From: Triatoma infestans
Taxonomy: Eukaryota > Arthropoda > Insecta > Hemiptera > Reduviidae
Reading direction: 5' to 3'
DNA length: 64,000 bases
Assembly (NCBI GenBank): GCA_011037195.1
Contig: JAAEAF010012253.1
Span: forward strand, 1-64,000
Position numbers and translations under genes: made by a program
Part shown: piece by piece, positions 10,400-21,965 of the stretch
Numbering within the stretch: position 1 is the stretch's first letter
Layout of the letters: every line of letters starts with the position of its first letter
Notes under the pieces: generated by a model
Databases searched by the model: none
What the model was told of the DNA's origin: nothing
What the model saw: the letters and a program-made list of their open reading frames with translations, nothing else

Positions 10400-11500
10400 A
10401 CTATAGGCGACCTATGAACACCTACGTTGCGGTGTTGGTTACGTATAGGCTTCAAGGTAATGAGGATTTGCCCCACAGCTGAGATAGTTATAGTCACTTC
10501 ACATTTCTTGAGCGGTGAGCGAATTGGTCTATTTTGTGAAATGCTAATTCCAAATATTTTCACGTTCGTCAAATTGAAAATTTTGGATATTGACCGCATG
10601 CACGTTGTGAATGAAGGAGGAAACTTCCTTCATATAGTGATATATATGGATCTGTGCAAAGGTATATAGACACTGTATTAACGTATAAATCGTTCTCGTA
10701 TTACTTAGCAAATAATCGGATTAGACTTAGAAATTATTATACAAATAGTGCTGATTAGTTGACAAAAGGTTTAGGGAAAATGGAAATTCTACAGAAATTG
10801 AGCTTAATCTCAAAGTTAAATTATTGCCAATTCAAAGTGACATATAAAGCCTTCTCTGGTAAAATGATGGATTAGGTTGAATGTCAAAAGGTATTACAGT
10901 TTGCAATATCGATTTGACCTTTTCATTTTATTGGACAAGAAAACTTTGGTGAGATATGTTTCACTGTTTTTTCTCTTATAAATTTTTGTTTTCTGGTTTT
11001 TTAGATATATCCTGAAAAGGAATATTTTAATATAATAATCATCTCATGATTATACGTATAATTCAAAGTGTCGTGTCCAATTCTAATTAGAATGTATCTT
11101 GCATTCCAGGCACATAAACTACTAAGAAGTAGTCCGACCACTATAAAGTAAATTTAAATGGCATATTCTTTTAGCAAATTAATTTAAATTTTTTGTATAT
11201 TGGGTTAAATTTAAGTTATTGTTGGGAAAATGTCCTTATATAAAATTAAACAAGTATATATTTAAATAAATAAAATTATTCTAAAAACTAAACGTCAATC
11301 GTTTCAGATTTCACTTCTTCATAAATTTAAAATTTTCCCCGGTAATGTTCCAGAACTGACGAACGTGGCAATCACGCAGGATAATATAATTTTAATAAGG
11401 GGATTGATAATGAATTTCAATCTAAGTTCAGAATTTCTAATTGTTCAAGTTCAAAACATGGGGTGTGGCAATATAATGTTGAACGAGCACCAACGTTCAT
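10400..11500. other. No gene recognised
   Basis: The first part could be the 5' continuation of the Penelope relic, but no motif is seen. The rest is AT-rich with no supported coding potential. Confidence 0.4.
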
Positions 11501-11507
11501 TGTCATT

Positions 11508-11606
11508 GGTCCTGGAGCGAGCCTTCTCAGTGCATTGCCGACCTCTGGACATTGTTCTCTCGTTGCAGACAACATTACTCATCATAGGACAGTGAGCTGT
11601 AGAAAT
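11508..11606 (-). repeat. SINE body fragment
   Basis: GAGCGAGCCTTCTCAGTGCA and GGACAGTGAGCTGTAGAAA are the reverse complement of the SINE body (CAACTCACTGTCCGGTGATG, GTGCACTGGGAAG). The tRNA head is missing. Confidence 0.6.
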
Positions 11607-11619
11607 TTCTTGCACTCGA

Positions 11620-13380
11620 ACTGGGAATCTCTGTAATATTGAGATCCAGGCTAAAACTAGCGGCCTTTCGTTCTCAATTTCGCCTCCACCTTTCCCTTGC
11701 GTTAAGTAAATTCCTAATGTTGATGATCTTTTATATTGTGCCCTTTTTTGAGGTTTAATTTAATATCTTTGACTGATTATGTAAGCTGTGTTCGAGCAAG
11801 CCAATAGTTGGCCAGCACCACTTGTATTGTTTAGTTCAATGAAATGTTTCTCTGTAACAAATGGCGCCCAACTTAGGGCGCCTCTTGTTACGTTAAAAAT
11901 TGCTATTGCGCTACTATTGAATCAATTCCGCCTCTAAGAAGAATACATTTCTTTTCTCATAATCATATAATTTTCAAAACATGATTCAACATCAAGGCTA
12001 GCTGATAGAAAAACACCCCTCATCACGGAGTTTTACTATGTTTCAAACCTTTCAAAATGTGGTGCCAATGATTCCATGAGACGCATAGCATGGCCTCCTT
12101 GAAGTGAAGGCCTGCCTTTGGATTTTGACTTGGTATATCTCCTGAATCTAAATCTAACCTCTGTTTATTTTCTCAACCTATTTTCTGCCTGATGATTTCT
12201 GTTCCAAGTTTTTTAACCTAAATTCAAAGATTTTCGGTCTAATATAAAACGCTATTATTTCTGAACTAAATAAATTTTTCTATATTATTTTTTTAAGATT
12301 TAGTTTTTTTTTTTTCTTTTACAATGAAGGTTAATAGGAGATACGTTTTCTGAAATGACAATGTTTTTCGTCATTTGGGGGGGGGGATTTCAGTGTTTCA
12401 AATGAAATAGAATATTCTAGGCCTGAATATATTTTGTTTAAAAAAAAATTCCAGCTGTGGTAGATTACTTATAACAATAAATTTTTGGACAGAATAAATA
12501 AAAATTAACTATAAAATATTAATAGTAAATTTAAGTTACTTAGCTCGCAAAGGTATTTTCTTTATAATTGTATCTAGGAAATTATTGGAGAATTGGGGAA
12601 AAGAAATGGTTAAAACCTGGTGAAGCATGTGTTTATAAATTACAGCAGAAAAAGAAAAATCTGAAGAGAAATGATTGCGACAATATCACATCACGTTAAT
12701 CCCAACTTCAAATCCCATTGAAAAATGAAATTAATTAATAAGCGTTTTAAAATAGATGCGTACACATTCAAGGCAGATTCTGTAATCTTAAGAATTATGA
12801 TAATAACCCTTTTAGTAGAGAAGGGAATTCACTTTAATATTCAGCAAAGAGAAATCCGAGTTTAAAATGTTGGAAAGATTATCCTAATATGAAACAAAAT
12901 AATAGACATTAAATCAGGACAAAGTTTTTTTCACGCTTTATTTAGTACAGAAATTGTTTATCTTAAAAATATAAAAAAAAAAGTAATAGTAATTTTTTTA
13001 AGGAAATAAAAATTTGATGCCAGCAAAAATTTTTTATAAAACAAAAATTGTTTTAAATGTAATTGTTTAACGTTTTTGTTATTCAAATCTTATTCATAAA
13101 TTCATTATCTAGTCAAGATGATATCTAAAGTTTTTTTTGTTGTTTATTTTCCTTTATAACACGAAGTTATTTATCAAACAATGAGTAAAGTAATACTGTT
13201 TTATACTCTAGTTTAGATATTGATCAAACGAGCGCTGCGAGTTTGGCTATTAAACAAGACTGTAAAAATATTTTGTTCACGTGTTGAATATTAAAACTTT
13301 CCTCAAAATCGCATTAAATTGGTGCTTAACTTGTCTATTCTATATCTATAAAGCTATTTTGTGCCATATTTTTTGGTTTC
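11620..13380. other. AT-rich DNA, no gene seen
   Basis: Homopolymer tracts, including nine G near 12378-12386, and long AT-rich segments. No frame shows a recognisable domain and no mobile element ends were found. Confidence 0.45.
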
Positions 13381-13404
13381 ATGGTCTCACCAATAACGGC
13401 AGGA

Positions 13405-13985
13405 CGAATTTTCAAGCGGCTTGCACTATTTGACACAGAATTTTTATTGGAAATGTTAAGAGAGTGAGGGGTTTTTTGAGAATGTTTCGAGTCCCCACCT
13501 GGAAGGTTGGATGTAACTGGCATGCCATGCAAGAATGTTGTGCATGCCAAATAATAATTTTAACACAAATTAGTTATCAAAATGCAGCACATAAAAACAA
13601 AAACATCCTATTTCTAAATTCGTATTATGTGCAGTAAGATAAATTCGTGTGAGCTTTTCTAACGGCCAACAATTGCTACAATTTGATATATTACCAAAAT
13701 TTTTTAAAGTTACCCCCAAGGATCCGCTAAGCTGCCGAATTAGGCGGCAGCTATAGTGATTAGAATAATAATACAATTTCAATCAAACGGATTAAGCGGT
13801 TTGCATCATTTGATGTAGAATTTTCTTGAGAATGTTAAGTGCGGCGAGGGGATGGGCGCCAGTGGAAGAGCATCGTGAAAAATGCGTTAATATTGCAAAT
13901 TCTGCTGAACGGATTTTCAAGCGGTTTGCATCATTTGACATAGAATTTTCTTGAGAATTTTAGAAGCGGTAAGGGGTTTTCTGAA
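13405..13985 (+). repeat. Three diverged copies of a ~90-bp module
   Basis: The motif (GGATTTTCAAGCGG)TTTGCATCATTTGACAT-AGAATTTTCTTGAGAATGTTAAG-GCGG-GAGGGG-TTTT occurs near 13408-13480, 13788-13860 and 13912-13980, all in the same orientation. The first is the most diverged. The spacing is irregular, so this is a clustered dispersed module rather than a satellite. No function is known. Confidence 0.65.
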
Positions 13986-14023
13986 ATATATATATATATA
14001 TATGTGTGTGTGCGCGCGCGCGC
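13986..14023. repeat. Alternating purine-pyrimidine tract (TA)n(TG)n(CG)n
   Basis: 38 bases of uninterrupted alternation: about eight TA steps, then TG steps, then a (GC) block ending CGCGCGCGCGC. Such sequences, above all the CG part, favour left-handed Z-DNA under supercoiling. Confidence 0.85.
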
Positions 14024-14429
14024 TTTAAAAGCTTAAAATAAAACCATGAAGCTCGAACTTGATTATTCGTATACTTATACAGAAAAACTAAGAAGTAGCT
14101 TTAGATCTGCTACAATTTTTCTATACGTTCCTAAATATCTTGAAAACGCTTCGCAGCTGTTTGGCTGACCATTAGAAGGGATTAGACTCAGTCACAAATT
14201 CTACATTGAAGATGTCAGTCTCCAACTTTACTTTGAAGCAAACGGGTGAGTCTCCAACTTTACTTTCAAGAGTAATCATCAGCCGCCTCAATCTTCAAAG
14301 TAGAAAATTTACGTGCCTAGTCAGGCTACTAGTTCACTGATAGAACAAGCAAGAGTCATCAGATCCTCCTTCAAACGACTTGCAACATCAACGCTACACC
14401 ATTCAACATTCATCACGCTATCAACCAAC

Positions 14430-14540
14430 CGGCAGTAAGATGTAACTCCAAGGAAGAAAAAAATTAAGGGCAGCACTGGAATCGAACCCGGGACCTCAAC
14501 ATGGAAGTCCAGCGCGCTAACCACTGAGCGATTTCGAAAT
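14430..14540 (-). repeat. SINE head, minus strand
   Basis: The reverse complement reads ATCGCTCAGTGGTTAGCGCG (A box) and GGTTCGATTCCAGTGCTGCC (around the B box), the same tRNA-like head as the SINE at 1.04 kb, here with a B box closer to the tRNA consensus. Left of it the text differs from the usual SINE body. Confidence 0.7.
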
Positions 14541-14779
14541 ATTATTATTTACATATTTCTAAATATTATTGAGATAATAGAATTGCATAATAAACTGGAT
14601 GACATAAAAATTTTCGGTCGGTTCTTGAAGGAATTGTTTGTTTATCTGCCCTGTTCTGTATCAGACTTTAATCCTTAACTAGTCATGTTTATCAGAAAGA
14701 GAATCTTTCAAACAACAATTGTTCACTCAGTTATCGTATCTCTTTCAAACCAATACCTGTGCTATTCTTTTAATATTAA

Positions 14780-15783
14780 TTCAGAAAAATTTGAAATTCG
14801 TGTACTTTTGCGGTATTATTGGAAACAGAGATTTACTGGAGCGGCTGCTGCTCGAAAAATATGTGAAGTGGAGGGAGAGGGTGTTGTGAAATAAAGGACG
14901 GCGGAACGTTGGTTTAGGCGTTTTAACGTCGGCGACACCACCCTTGAAGATGAACCACGTTCTGGGTACCCATTTGAGTGGGACAGTGAGGCTACAGAAA
15001 GGGCAGTTAATGAAAATCCGTCAAACAGTACCCGCCAACTGTCGACTATTCTTGGGCCTTCTAGGGAAACAATACGCCGTCATCTCAAATCCCTTGGAAG
15101 AAATTTTAGGAGTTGTCGATTTGTACCCCATGATTTGACGGCCGCCCAAGTCCAACATCGGGTAGACATATGTCAATAACTGCTCACCAGACCTAAAGAC
15201 ACTCGTTCTTTTGAAAAGAATAATCAGCTGTGATGAGAAATGGATCTTTTACCGCAACCCTGACACACACAAGCAGTGGTTAAAATTAGGCCAGTTACCG
15301 AATCCGGTTGTAAGACATGATAGGTTTGCACACAAAAGTTATGTTGTGTGTTTAGTGGAATTTCGAGGGTGTGGTGTACTTTGAACTAGTTCCTGATGGT
15401 CGTGCTATAAATGCAGAACTTTATTCTCAGCAACTGGAGCGGGTGTATGAAGTTCTGGTTCAGAAATATCCTGCTATAGTCAATCGGAAGAGAGTTCTTC
15501 TACAACAAAATAATGCTCGTCCTCATACCGCTAGAATAACACTAAATAAAATTGAAGAACTTGCTGGTCTAGAACTTCTACCACACCCTGCATACAGCCC
15601 TGACCTCGCCCCTTCTGACCATTACTTGTTTCGCTCAATGGCTCATTTTCTTCATTGGGAGACAGTTCAATAATCAGGAGGAAGTCGAAAACAGGTGTTC
15701 GCGAGTTCTTCGAATCAAAAGATAAAGACTGGTACCTACGAGGTCTTCAACAACTGGCTGATAGGTGGCTCAAGAAAGTCCAA
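14780..15783 (+). pseudogene. mariner-like transposase, decayed, cut by assembly gap
   Basis: Frames in the region spell a mariner transposase in order. FTGAAAARKICEVEGEG is the first N-terminal helix-turn-helix; a TAA follows. TAERWFRRFNVGDTTLEDEP and GRP-like hinge text come next, then the second HTH (STRQLSTILGPSRETIRRHL), another stop, ISCDEKWIFYRNP with the first catalytic Asp, VYFELVPDGRAINAELYSQQ, LLQQNNARPHTA and AYSPDLAPSD. The second catalytic Asp of QQDNARPH is Asn here, which should abolish cleavage. By eye 35 residues separate the second and third catalytic positions, where mariner has 34. The C-terminal EFFESKDKDWY and WLKKVQ lead into the gap. At least two stops and one frameshift. 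Confidence 0.9.
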
Positions 15784-16604
15784 NNNNNNNNNNNNNNNNN
15801 NNNNNNNNNNNNNNNNNNNNNNNNNNNNNNNNNNNNNNNNNNNNNNNNNNNNNNNNNNNNNNNNNNNNNNNNNNNNNNNNNNNNNNNNNNNNNNNNNNNN
15901 NNNNNNNNNNNNNNNNNNNNNNNNNNNNNNNNNNNNNNNNNNNNNNNNNNNNNNNNNNNNNNNNNNNNNNNNNNNNNNNNNNNNNNNNNNNNNNNNNNNN
16001 NNNNNNNNNNNNNNNNNNNNNNNNNNNNNNNNNNNNNNNNNNNNNNNNNNNNNNNNNNNNNNNNNNNNNNNNNNNNNNNNNNNNNNNNNNNNNNNNNNNN
16101 NNNNNNNNNNNNNNNNNNNNNNNNNNNNNNNNNNNNNNNNNNNNNNNNNNNNNNNNNNNNNNNNNNNNNNNNNNNNNNNNNNNNNNNNNNNNNNNNNNNN
16201 NNNNNNNNNNNNNNNNNNNNNNNNNNNNNNNNNNNNNNNNNNNNNNNNNNNNNNNNNNNNNNNNNNNNNNNNNNNNNNNNNNNNNNNNNNNNNNNNNNNN
16301 NNNNNNNNNNNNNNNNNNNNNNNNNNNNNNNNNNNNNNNNNNNNNNNNNNNNNNNNNNNNNNNNNNNNNNNNNNNNNNNNNNNNNNNNNNNNNNNNNNNN
16401 NNNNNNNNNNNNNNNNNNNNNNNNNNNNNNNNNNNNNNNNNNNNNNNNNNNNNNNNNNNNNNNNNNNNNNNNNNNNNNNNNNNNNNNNNNNNNNNNNNNN
16501 NNNNNNNNNNNNNNNNNNNNNNNNNNNNNNNNNNNNNNNNNNNNNNNNNNNNNNNNNNNNNNNNNNNNNNNNNNNNNNNNNNNNNNNNNNNNNNNNNNNN
16601 NNNN
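15784..16604. other. Assembly gap (N)
   Basis: An 821-base run of N starting within the last codons of the mariner transposase. The element's 3' end and right terminal repeat would lie here. Confidence 0.99.
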
Positions 16605-16806
16605 TATGAACTTTGAATATTTTTTTCTTATTATCAAAATGAATTTTTTTTTTTTTTAATTATCTCTTTCCATGAAGTACTCTATTTGTATACAGAAGTA
16701 GATCATTAAATTAAACAATAATTTTCTTCCAGAATTAAAATATAGTTTATTCACCAGAAAATCATTTCTATAATTTAATTTAATTTCTAAAACATTTCAA
16801 AATTTC
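16605..16806. other. AT-rich DNA between gap and fold-back
   Basis: Poly-T and AT-rich sequence, with no mariner terminus or gene recognised. Confidence 0.45.
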
Positions 16807-16807
16807 A

Positions 16808-18063
16808 GAGACATTTTTTCCGTGATAGCCTGCTTCTTTTTGTGGTCATCGACCGGTTTCGGGCGTTCGCCCATCTTCCAGATGCGTTTGTCAGACAGTG
16901 TGATAACACAGACTTGCACAGAGCAAATTCAGTTTACGACTGGTCTTTTTAATTTATTTAAAACTAAAATCTTAAACTAGGTCAAAAGGGGTACTATGGT
17001 GATGGTACCTGAGTGGGAACCCGTGTTTGGGTTGTTAAAGAGACAAATTTTTCTTAAAATGGAAACATCCAACACGTGGGGGTCTAATCTTAAACTCTGT
17101 AGTTAGAGGGAGATTTACTTTACAATTAAATAATCAAAATAAATTTAAAATTAAATTAAATAAAGATTTAAATTAAAATAATTAAAAATTAAACGATTAA
17201 AATAATAAAAACAAACGAAAATAAACAACCAAGCAATATATATGAGCAGGTTGTTTGATGACACCAAACATATTTCGCATTTCATCCTTCGCAATTCACA
17301 TACGCCATCCACGCACGCATGTATACCTAAATATGGGTTCTTTACATGCCTAAACATAACAAACGTAAACTAGCCTAAGTGCAAACTTTTTTTATAAGTA
17401 TATCACTGAAAAATTTGAAAAAATTAGGTGTTAGGTGGAGAGAATTTAGGTCTGGTTGACGATATAAGAAGAAGACTTCGTTAACACTGGTTAACTAATA
17501 TATTATTAATTTAGTGATACAGACTGCCTGGACTTTACAATAGAGAAATGGTTTAAGGTAGAGTGGGTATGAAAATGACACGTAGTAATTGGATGTATTG
17601 AACTGAATTCAACTGTGTTTCGATGGACTGTCCGTCGCTATATATATATATATATAGCTTCTCCCACTCCAGTCCGAGAGAGTGGTTGAGCTTCTCTTTG
17701 CACTCTTTGGTTGCTGAGCTTCTCTTTGGTTGCTGTTACAAATTGTACGAATATGTTAACCAAGCCTAATGTAACGTACATTCCGCATTGCCATTTTTAT
17801 TTTTCTCTCTTGCATACATTATTTACATATGTACACCTTAGGGCAGTTATGGTTCGTATATACAGACTTAAGAACTAGCAGATTTACAAGTTTAAGAGTT
17901 TAGTTTTAAATACAATTAAAAAGACCAGTCAGTGTGTAAACTGAATTTGCTGTGTGCAAGTCTGTGTTACCACACTGTCTGGCAAATGCATCATGAAGAT
18001 GGGCGAATGCCCGAAACCGGTCGATGACCACAAAAAGAAGCAGGTCATCACGGAAAATGTCTC
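16808..18063. mobile_element. Fold-back element with ~175-bp terminal inverted repeats
   Basis: The left arm 16808-16980 (GAGACATTTTTTCCGTGAT...) and right arm 17888-18063 (reverse complement GAGACATTTTCCGTGATG...) match over nearly their whole length with few differences. Both contain ATCGACCGGTTTCGGGC followed by a GCCC-based hairpin. The interior holds an AT-only stretch (about 17120-17225), unclassified sequence and an LTR-1 insertion (17420-17740). No transposase is seen. Short open frames overlapping the arms have no known domain. Confidence 0.8.
17420..17740 (-). mobile_element. Solo LTR-like element (LTR-1) inside the fold-back
   Basis: TGTTAGGTGGAGAGAATTTA onward, GACTGCCTGGACTTTACAA, GGACTGTCCGTCGC next to a TATATATA run, ending GGTTGCTGTTACA; the reverse complement of the copies at 7.5 and 62.4 kb. 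A tentative flank pair is ATTTG/AATTG. The CTCTTTG-GTTGCTGAGCTT segment before the end is duplicated. Confidence 0.7.
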
Positions 18064-18249
18064 TTCTAATGCTTTCCAGCTCTGTGGTACCAACCACCAC
18101 AAAAACTATTTCAAAATTTATATTAAATGAGATAAAAACTTCCTATTTACTTACTTCCTGTTTACAAGATTTAATGGATCAATTTTCTTCAAACTTTAAT
18201 TGTTAGTAAAGTTTGCTTATCTTCAATATTGTTATATTAGTTACAGAAT

Positions 18250-18508
18250 CTAAACATTATAAAATGTCTTTTTTTTTAGCAAAGTATACCACTCTCCTAA
18301 AAAATGTCTTTAAATGAACTTTCTCGTAAAACTAGTTCCCCAGCAAAAAGTGATAGATCACCGGTTATTCATAGATATTGTAACAAATTTATTGAATTTC
18401 GTCGGTTTTTTAATGGATAAAATCATAGAAAACGGAAATGATTGTTCAATAAAAAACGCACTTCCAGTCAACTGATTTTTTTTTTCACACCCAAGAATTT
18501 TGGCAATA
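18250..18508 (-). repeat. Family A fragment, minus
   Basis: AACGCACTTCCAGTCAACTGATTTTT and GTACCACTCTCC-like words are reverse complements of CCGGAAGTGCGTTTTT and module text of family A. It abuts the poly(T) of the next LINE. Confidence 0.5.
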
Positions 18509-19597
18509 ATTTTTTTTTTTTTTTTCTTTATTAAATGTATTTACAACCTGTACATATATACATCATGTAAATGTGATTTCGTGTCACAGACTGTGATGCA
18601 CTGAATCCCCTAGGACTCAACGCCACAATCAGAGAGGCATGTTGCCAACCAATGCTGGAACTCTCAGGGAATGAAAAGGAAGCTAGGTGTTTAGGAGGTC
18701 GCGTGGCCAACGTCGTTTCAAGCGACGGGATGGGTGGAAGATGATAGGGTTTGTGCAGTGGGATTGGGATGACTCTGAAGATTAGTGTGGAAATTAAGGA
18801 AGCGTGTATGGATTAGCTTGTTAACGAAAGGGATATTGAGGTCTTTGTGGAGAGTTGAATTTGAGACATAATAGGGAGCGTTAACAATATGGCAAAGGAC
18901 TTTAGATTGAAAGGATTGGATTCTCTGGATGTTGTATTGTTTCGCGGAGCCCCACAGTTCAGCTCCGTAGGTCCAGACAGGTCTCAGCAATGTTTTGTAT
19001 AAAGTCAGTTTGTTTTGTACCTTTATGGTTGATCTCCGTCCAAGCAGTCTTCGTAATTGTCCATAACGTCTATTTAATTCTTGTCTTTTCAGTCTCGTAT
19101 GAGGGTTCCATGTAAGTCGACTGTCTAAATACAGTCCCCTAGGTAGCATACTTGCGTGGAAGTCGGTATTTTTTTGTTGTTGATATGTACGGGAGCGCAG
19201 GTTTTTTCTACGTGAAGTGAAAGTAATCTGTTGGCATTTGTCTTCATTAAGTCTTATTTTCCATTTTTTGCACCAAGAAGAGATGAGGTCAAGGTGTTCT
19301 TGGATATGTGAGGAAGTTTGAGCAGGATTAGGATTTGTAGATAATATTGCAGTATCATCTGCATAGGTTGTGATCAGGGTTTCTGGATCTGTGCGAATAT
19401 CAGCAGTGAATACCGTGTACAAGACAGGGCCAAGGATGCTTCCTTGCGGTACGCCGGCTGAATAGGTTTGATGTCGGAGAACTCAATGCCGCACCTAACT
19501 CTGATGTAACGATCCGTCAGATAGGACTGAAGGATTTGGTAATATGGGGTAGGAAGGAATTGCTTTAGATTATATAACAGCCCTGGGTGTCGGCAAC
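18509..19597 (-). mobile_element. 5'-truncated jockey-like LINE with poly(A) tail
   Basis: Minus-strand element. The poly(T) at about 18510-18527 on the plus strand is its poly(A) tail, followed by a short 3' UTR and the RT C-terminal half. The 5' end near 19597 lies inside the RT, just upstream of HPGLLYNLKQFLPTPYYQIL. GGCAATAATTT (left) and GGCAACAAATT (right) next to the ends could be a decayed target duplication. Confidence 0.8.
18683..19590 (-). pseudogene. Jockey-like LINE reverse transcriptase, C-terminal half
   Basis: In order: LYNLKQFLPTPYYQILQSYL (pre-palm), AGVPQGSILGPVLYTVFTAD (RT block 4, in a different frame from the preceding part), TTYADDTAIL (catalytic YADD), then LISSWCKKWKIRLNEDKCQQ and the thumb text RLTWNPHTRLKRQELNRRYG. 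VWTYGAELWGSAKQYNIQRI and HIVNAPYYVSNSTLHKDLNI are words characteristic of jockey-clade elements. The frame used for most of it (18718-19422) ends early; the probable native end RLKRRWPRDLLNT with TAG at 18683 is in another frame. At least two frameshifts; relic. Confidence 0.87.
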
Positions 19598-20009
19598 AAA
19601 TTAATTTATTTAATTCTAATTAATTTATTTCGAATTCTAAATAATATTATTGAGATAATAGAAATGTTTAATAAACTAAAATATCACTTTAGAAGTAAAC
19701 ATAACATCGACCATCTCCGAAAACTTCTTTAATTTTTAATGCACTATATTTTTTTTAATAAATTTTAAATTCAGTTTTATATTGCTTAATATAAAGTTGT
19801 AAAGTAAATATAGTAAATGAATTCATACAAAGTTGTATTTAGTTAAAGTATAAAGCCATAAAATTGTCAGACTTTATATAAACATAGTTGTAATGAAAAG
19901 AAGGATAACAAGAAAAAGAAAAACAACAACCAAGTTTTAGGTAGCTACAGTACTCTACAGGTAGCTACCAGATTACTGAAAAAAGTACTGATTATGATAT
20001 TTCCCTGCA

Positions 20010-20230
20010 TCTGGACTTTGTAGATTTTAATAAAGACTTTGGACTCCATAAAACACAATTGTATATGGCAAGCTCTAAAAGGAGACGGGGATTTAAGTGT
20101 TCGAGGTACGAAGGGAATGAAGGGTAGAAGGGGACTGTGGAGGAAGGGGGAAAAATAAAATAGGGGAAGGGGTGTAGAGCCAGGGTGTCCGATCTCGCCA
20201 ATTCTGTTTGATAGGGTAGTTTAAAAATAT
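20010..20230 (+). pseudogene. LINE reverse transcriptase relic
   Basis: FVDFNKDFG (compare FVDFxKAFD, RT block 3) is followed after a frameshift by HN-IWQAL-like text, and at 20180-20210 by GVEPGCPISPILF, matching the GVRQGCPLSPxLF block. Spacing between the blocks is shortened. The rest of the element is not found. A weak but motif-based call. Confidence 0.5.
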
Positions 20231-20477
20231 TTAGGGAATTAAGTGATGAACAGAAAAATTTAATCAGGGCCGTCTTAAGTTTACCGTGACCCTTTTCAAT
20301 TTTAAAATTTTCTTGTTATTTAAATGATTCGTTGGTACATTCTAGAGGAATTCATTATAAAGCGCTAAAATTTCGTATTTAAGGTCTTTAAAGTAGTTAT
20401 ATAATGTGTAAGCATTCTGTAAAAATTAGTCTGGGAAGAGAGGTCATTTATAGAAAGCCTGTTGTTTTGCTTTTACT

Positions 20478-20655
20478 TTCTCTAACTGCTGAAGGAGTAA
20501 GTATTTGTAATCGGGTCAAATTTTAGAAATCGAGTTTTCATGGCTACATCCGTTTTGAAGTCCCCTGAGTCCAAAAAAAGTGGTTTTTAGCAATTGCTTC
20601 TTGCGTGCGTGCATGCGTGGGACAGTATATCTCAAAAACGAAAAATCGCAGAATT
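20478..20655 (+). repeat. Family A fragment, 5' part
   Basis: ACTTTCTCTAACTGC, GTATTTGTAATCGGGTCAAA, TTTTGAAGTCCCCTGAGTCC and CAAAAACGAAAAATCGCAGA match the first 180 bp of family A in order. It stops where the LINE tail begins. Confidence 0.75.
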
Positions 20656-20659
20656 AGAT

Positions 20660-21521
20660 TAGATTAGAAACGGAGGCGAACGACCCTTATTCCACTGCGA
20701 CCTACAAGACGAAGTCTATTGTGGATCCCTTTAAATTATAGCACTACCCCAAATCTATAGCAAAGCTGAGAGCGGCTCCGTCATGAAGCTCATAGCTTCG
20801 GGATTGCCTGTCCCCAATTGAAGAAACCTTGTCCTCGCCAGGCCGGCGCATTCACAGAGGATGTGCGCCGGGGTTTCTTCCTCTGCCTTGCAGAATCGGC
20901 ATACCGCACTATCTGCAAGTTGTAGATGGTGATGTGTCTGTTCAGCCTACAATGCCCTGTTAGTAGACCCACAATTAGCCTTATATCCCTTCGGGTATGG
21001 CTCAGTAGATCTCTGGTAAATTTAGGCAAATATCTCTTGATAAAGAGCTTTGCCTGTCTCTGTCCTGGTGTTCTCTCCCAACCAAAGCAGACGCGTTCCA
21101 AGGTTGGATAGAAGTTTGAACAAGGCTCCTGGACAAGTCGCAGAAGGGTTCGCGGCCTATAAAGGTATCCTGCGAACCCTCCCTCGCTAGGGCATCCGCC
21201 CTTTCATTGCCCAGAAACCCCGCATGTCCCGGCACCCAGGCGAGTGTCAGTTTGTTCCGAGTACCCACCTCGGTTAGGGCAAATAGGCTATCCCACACCA
21301 GTCTTGAGACTATTTGGTGTGAAGAAAGTGCCTTCAGGGCTGCCTGACTATCGGAGTATATGGCCACTTTTCTACCCACTATGCCTTGCCTTATAATCTC
21401 CCTAGCGCAGAGTTGTAAAGCCACGACTTCAGCCTGAAAGACCGTGGCGTACTTCCCTAGGCTGGCCTTAGTCTTAACTTTAGGCCTGCCCCATAGACCT
21501 CGGCTCGACCAAGAATTAGAG
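20660..21521 (-). pseudogene. RNase H-bearing LINE, C-terminal part
   Basis: The minus strand encodes the RNase H domain of a LINE ORF2: LGKYATVFQAEVVALQLCA, AIYSDSQAALKAL with catalytic Asp, LAWVPGHAGFLGNERADALA with the His/Asp end motif, then NRHITIYNLQ and, after a frameshift, CRFCKAEEETPAHILCEC, the C-terminal zinc knuckle. The likely stop is near 20757. The 3' tail is (TAATC)n at 20655-20670. AGAATTAGA at 20651-20659 and 21522-21530 could be a target duplication, but the tail has similar sequence. The same family as the copy at 28.3-29.3 kb. Confidence 0.82.
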
Positions 21522-21530
21522 TTAGAGAGA

Positions 21531-21879
21531 ATGGATCTAGGTCAATAAACTAGAATATATGCTGAACACTGTATAATGAATATAACACACAAACTGCGAA
21601 GACTTTATAGTAAAACAGAAATTAGGTAGCGAGAATATATAGAGACAGACTGGCTGAATGATGAGAACGTAGTAGAAGGTTGCTGACTAGCTGTAAACTC
21701 AACGTTAACTCTCCTGAATTGTACTGTGACACTCTTTATATGAATTGAACTGTCCCTTTCTAGTCTGCCCTAGGTGGAGAGTAACTAACTTTTTTTATTT
21801 TATTCATTTCTGTGTTTCTCCACTTTTCGGATCCTATGAATCTGCGTATGATCTACATAATGATTCGGATCCCATTACA
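21531..21879 (-). repeat. Solo LTR-like element (LTR-2)
   Basis: GCTGAACACTGTATAATGAA, AACTGCGAAGACTTTA, GGTAGCGAGAATATA, GTCTGCCCTAGGTGG and terminal TGATTCGGATCCCATTACA are shared with the copies at 35.7-37.1 and 55.3 kb. In sense orientation (minus) it starts TGTAATGGGATCC. The other end is lost at the LINE junction. Confidence 0.65.
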
Positions 21880-21965
21880 AGTATAAACGTTTCTTTTCCG
21901 AATATTCTGTTTAGTTACATTTCCGGTTAGCCAATTTTGTTTAAATTTGAAATTCTAACAATGTT

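Noticed and set aside
15655..16659. Long open frames across 15.7-16.6 kb
   Set aside because: They consist almost entirely of unknown residues from the N gap.
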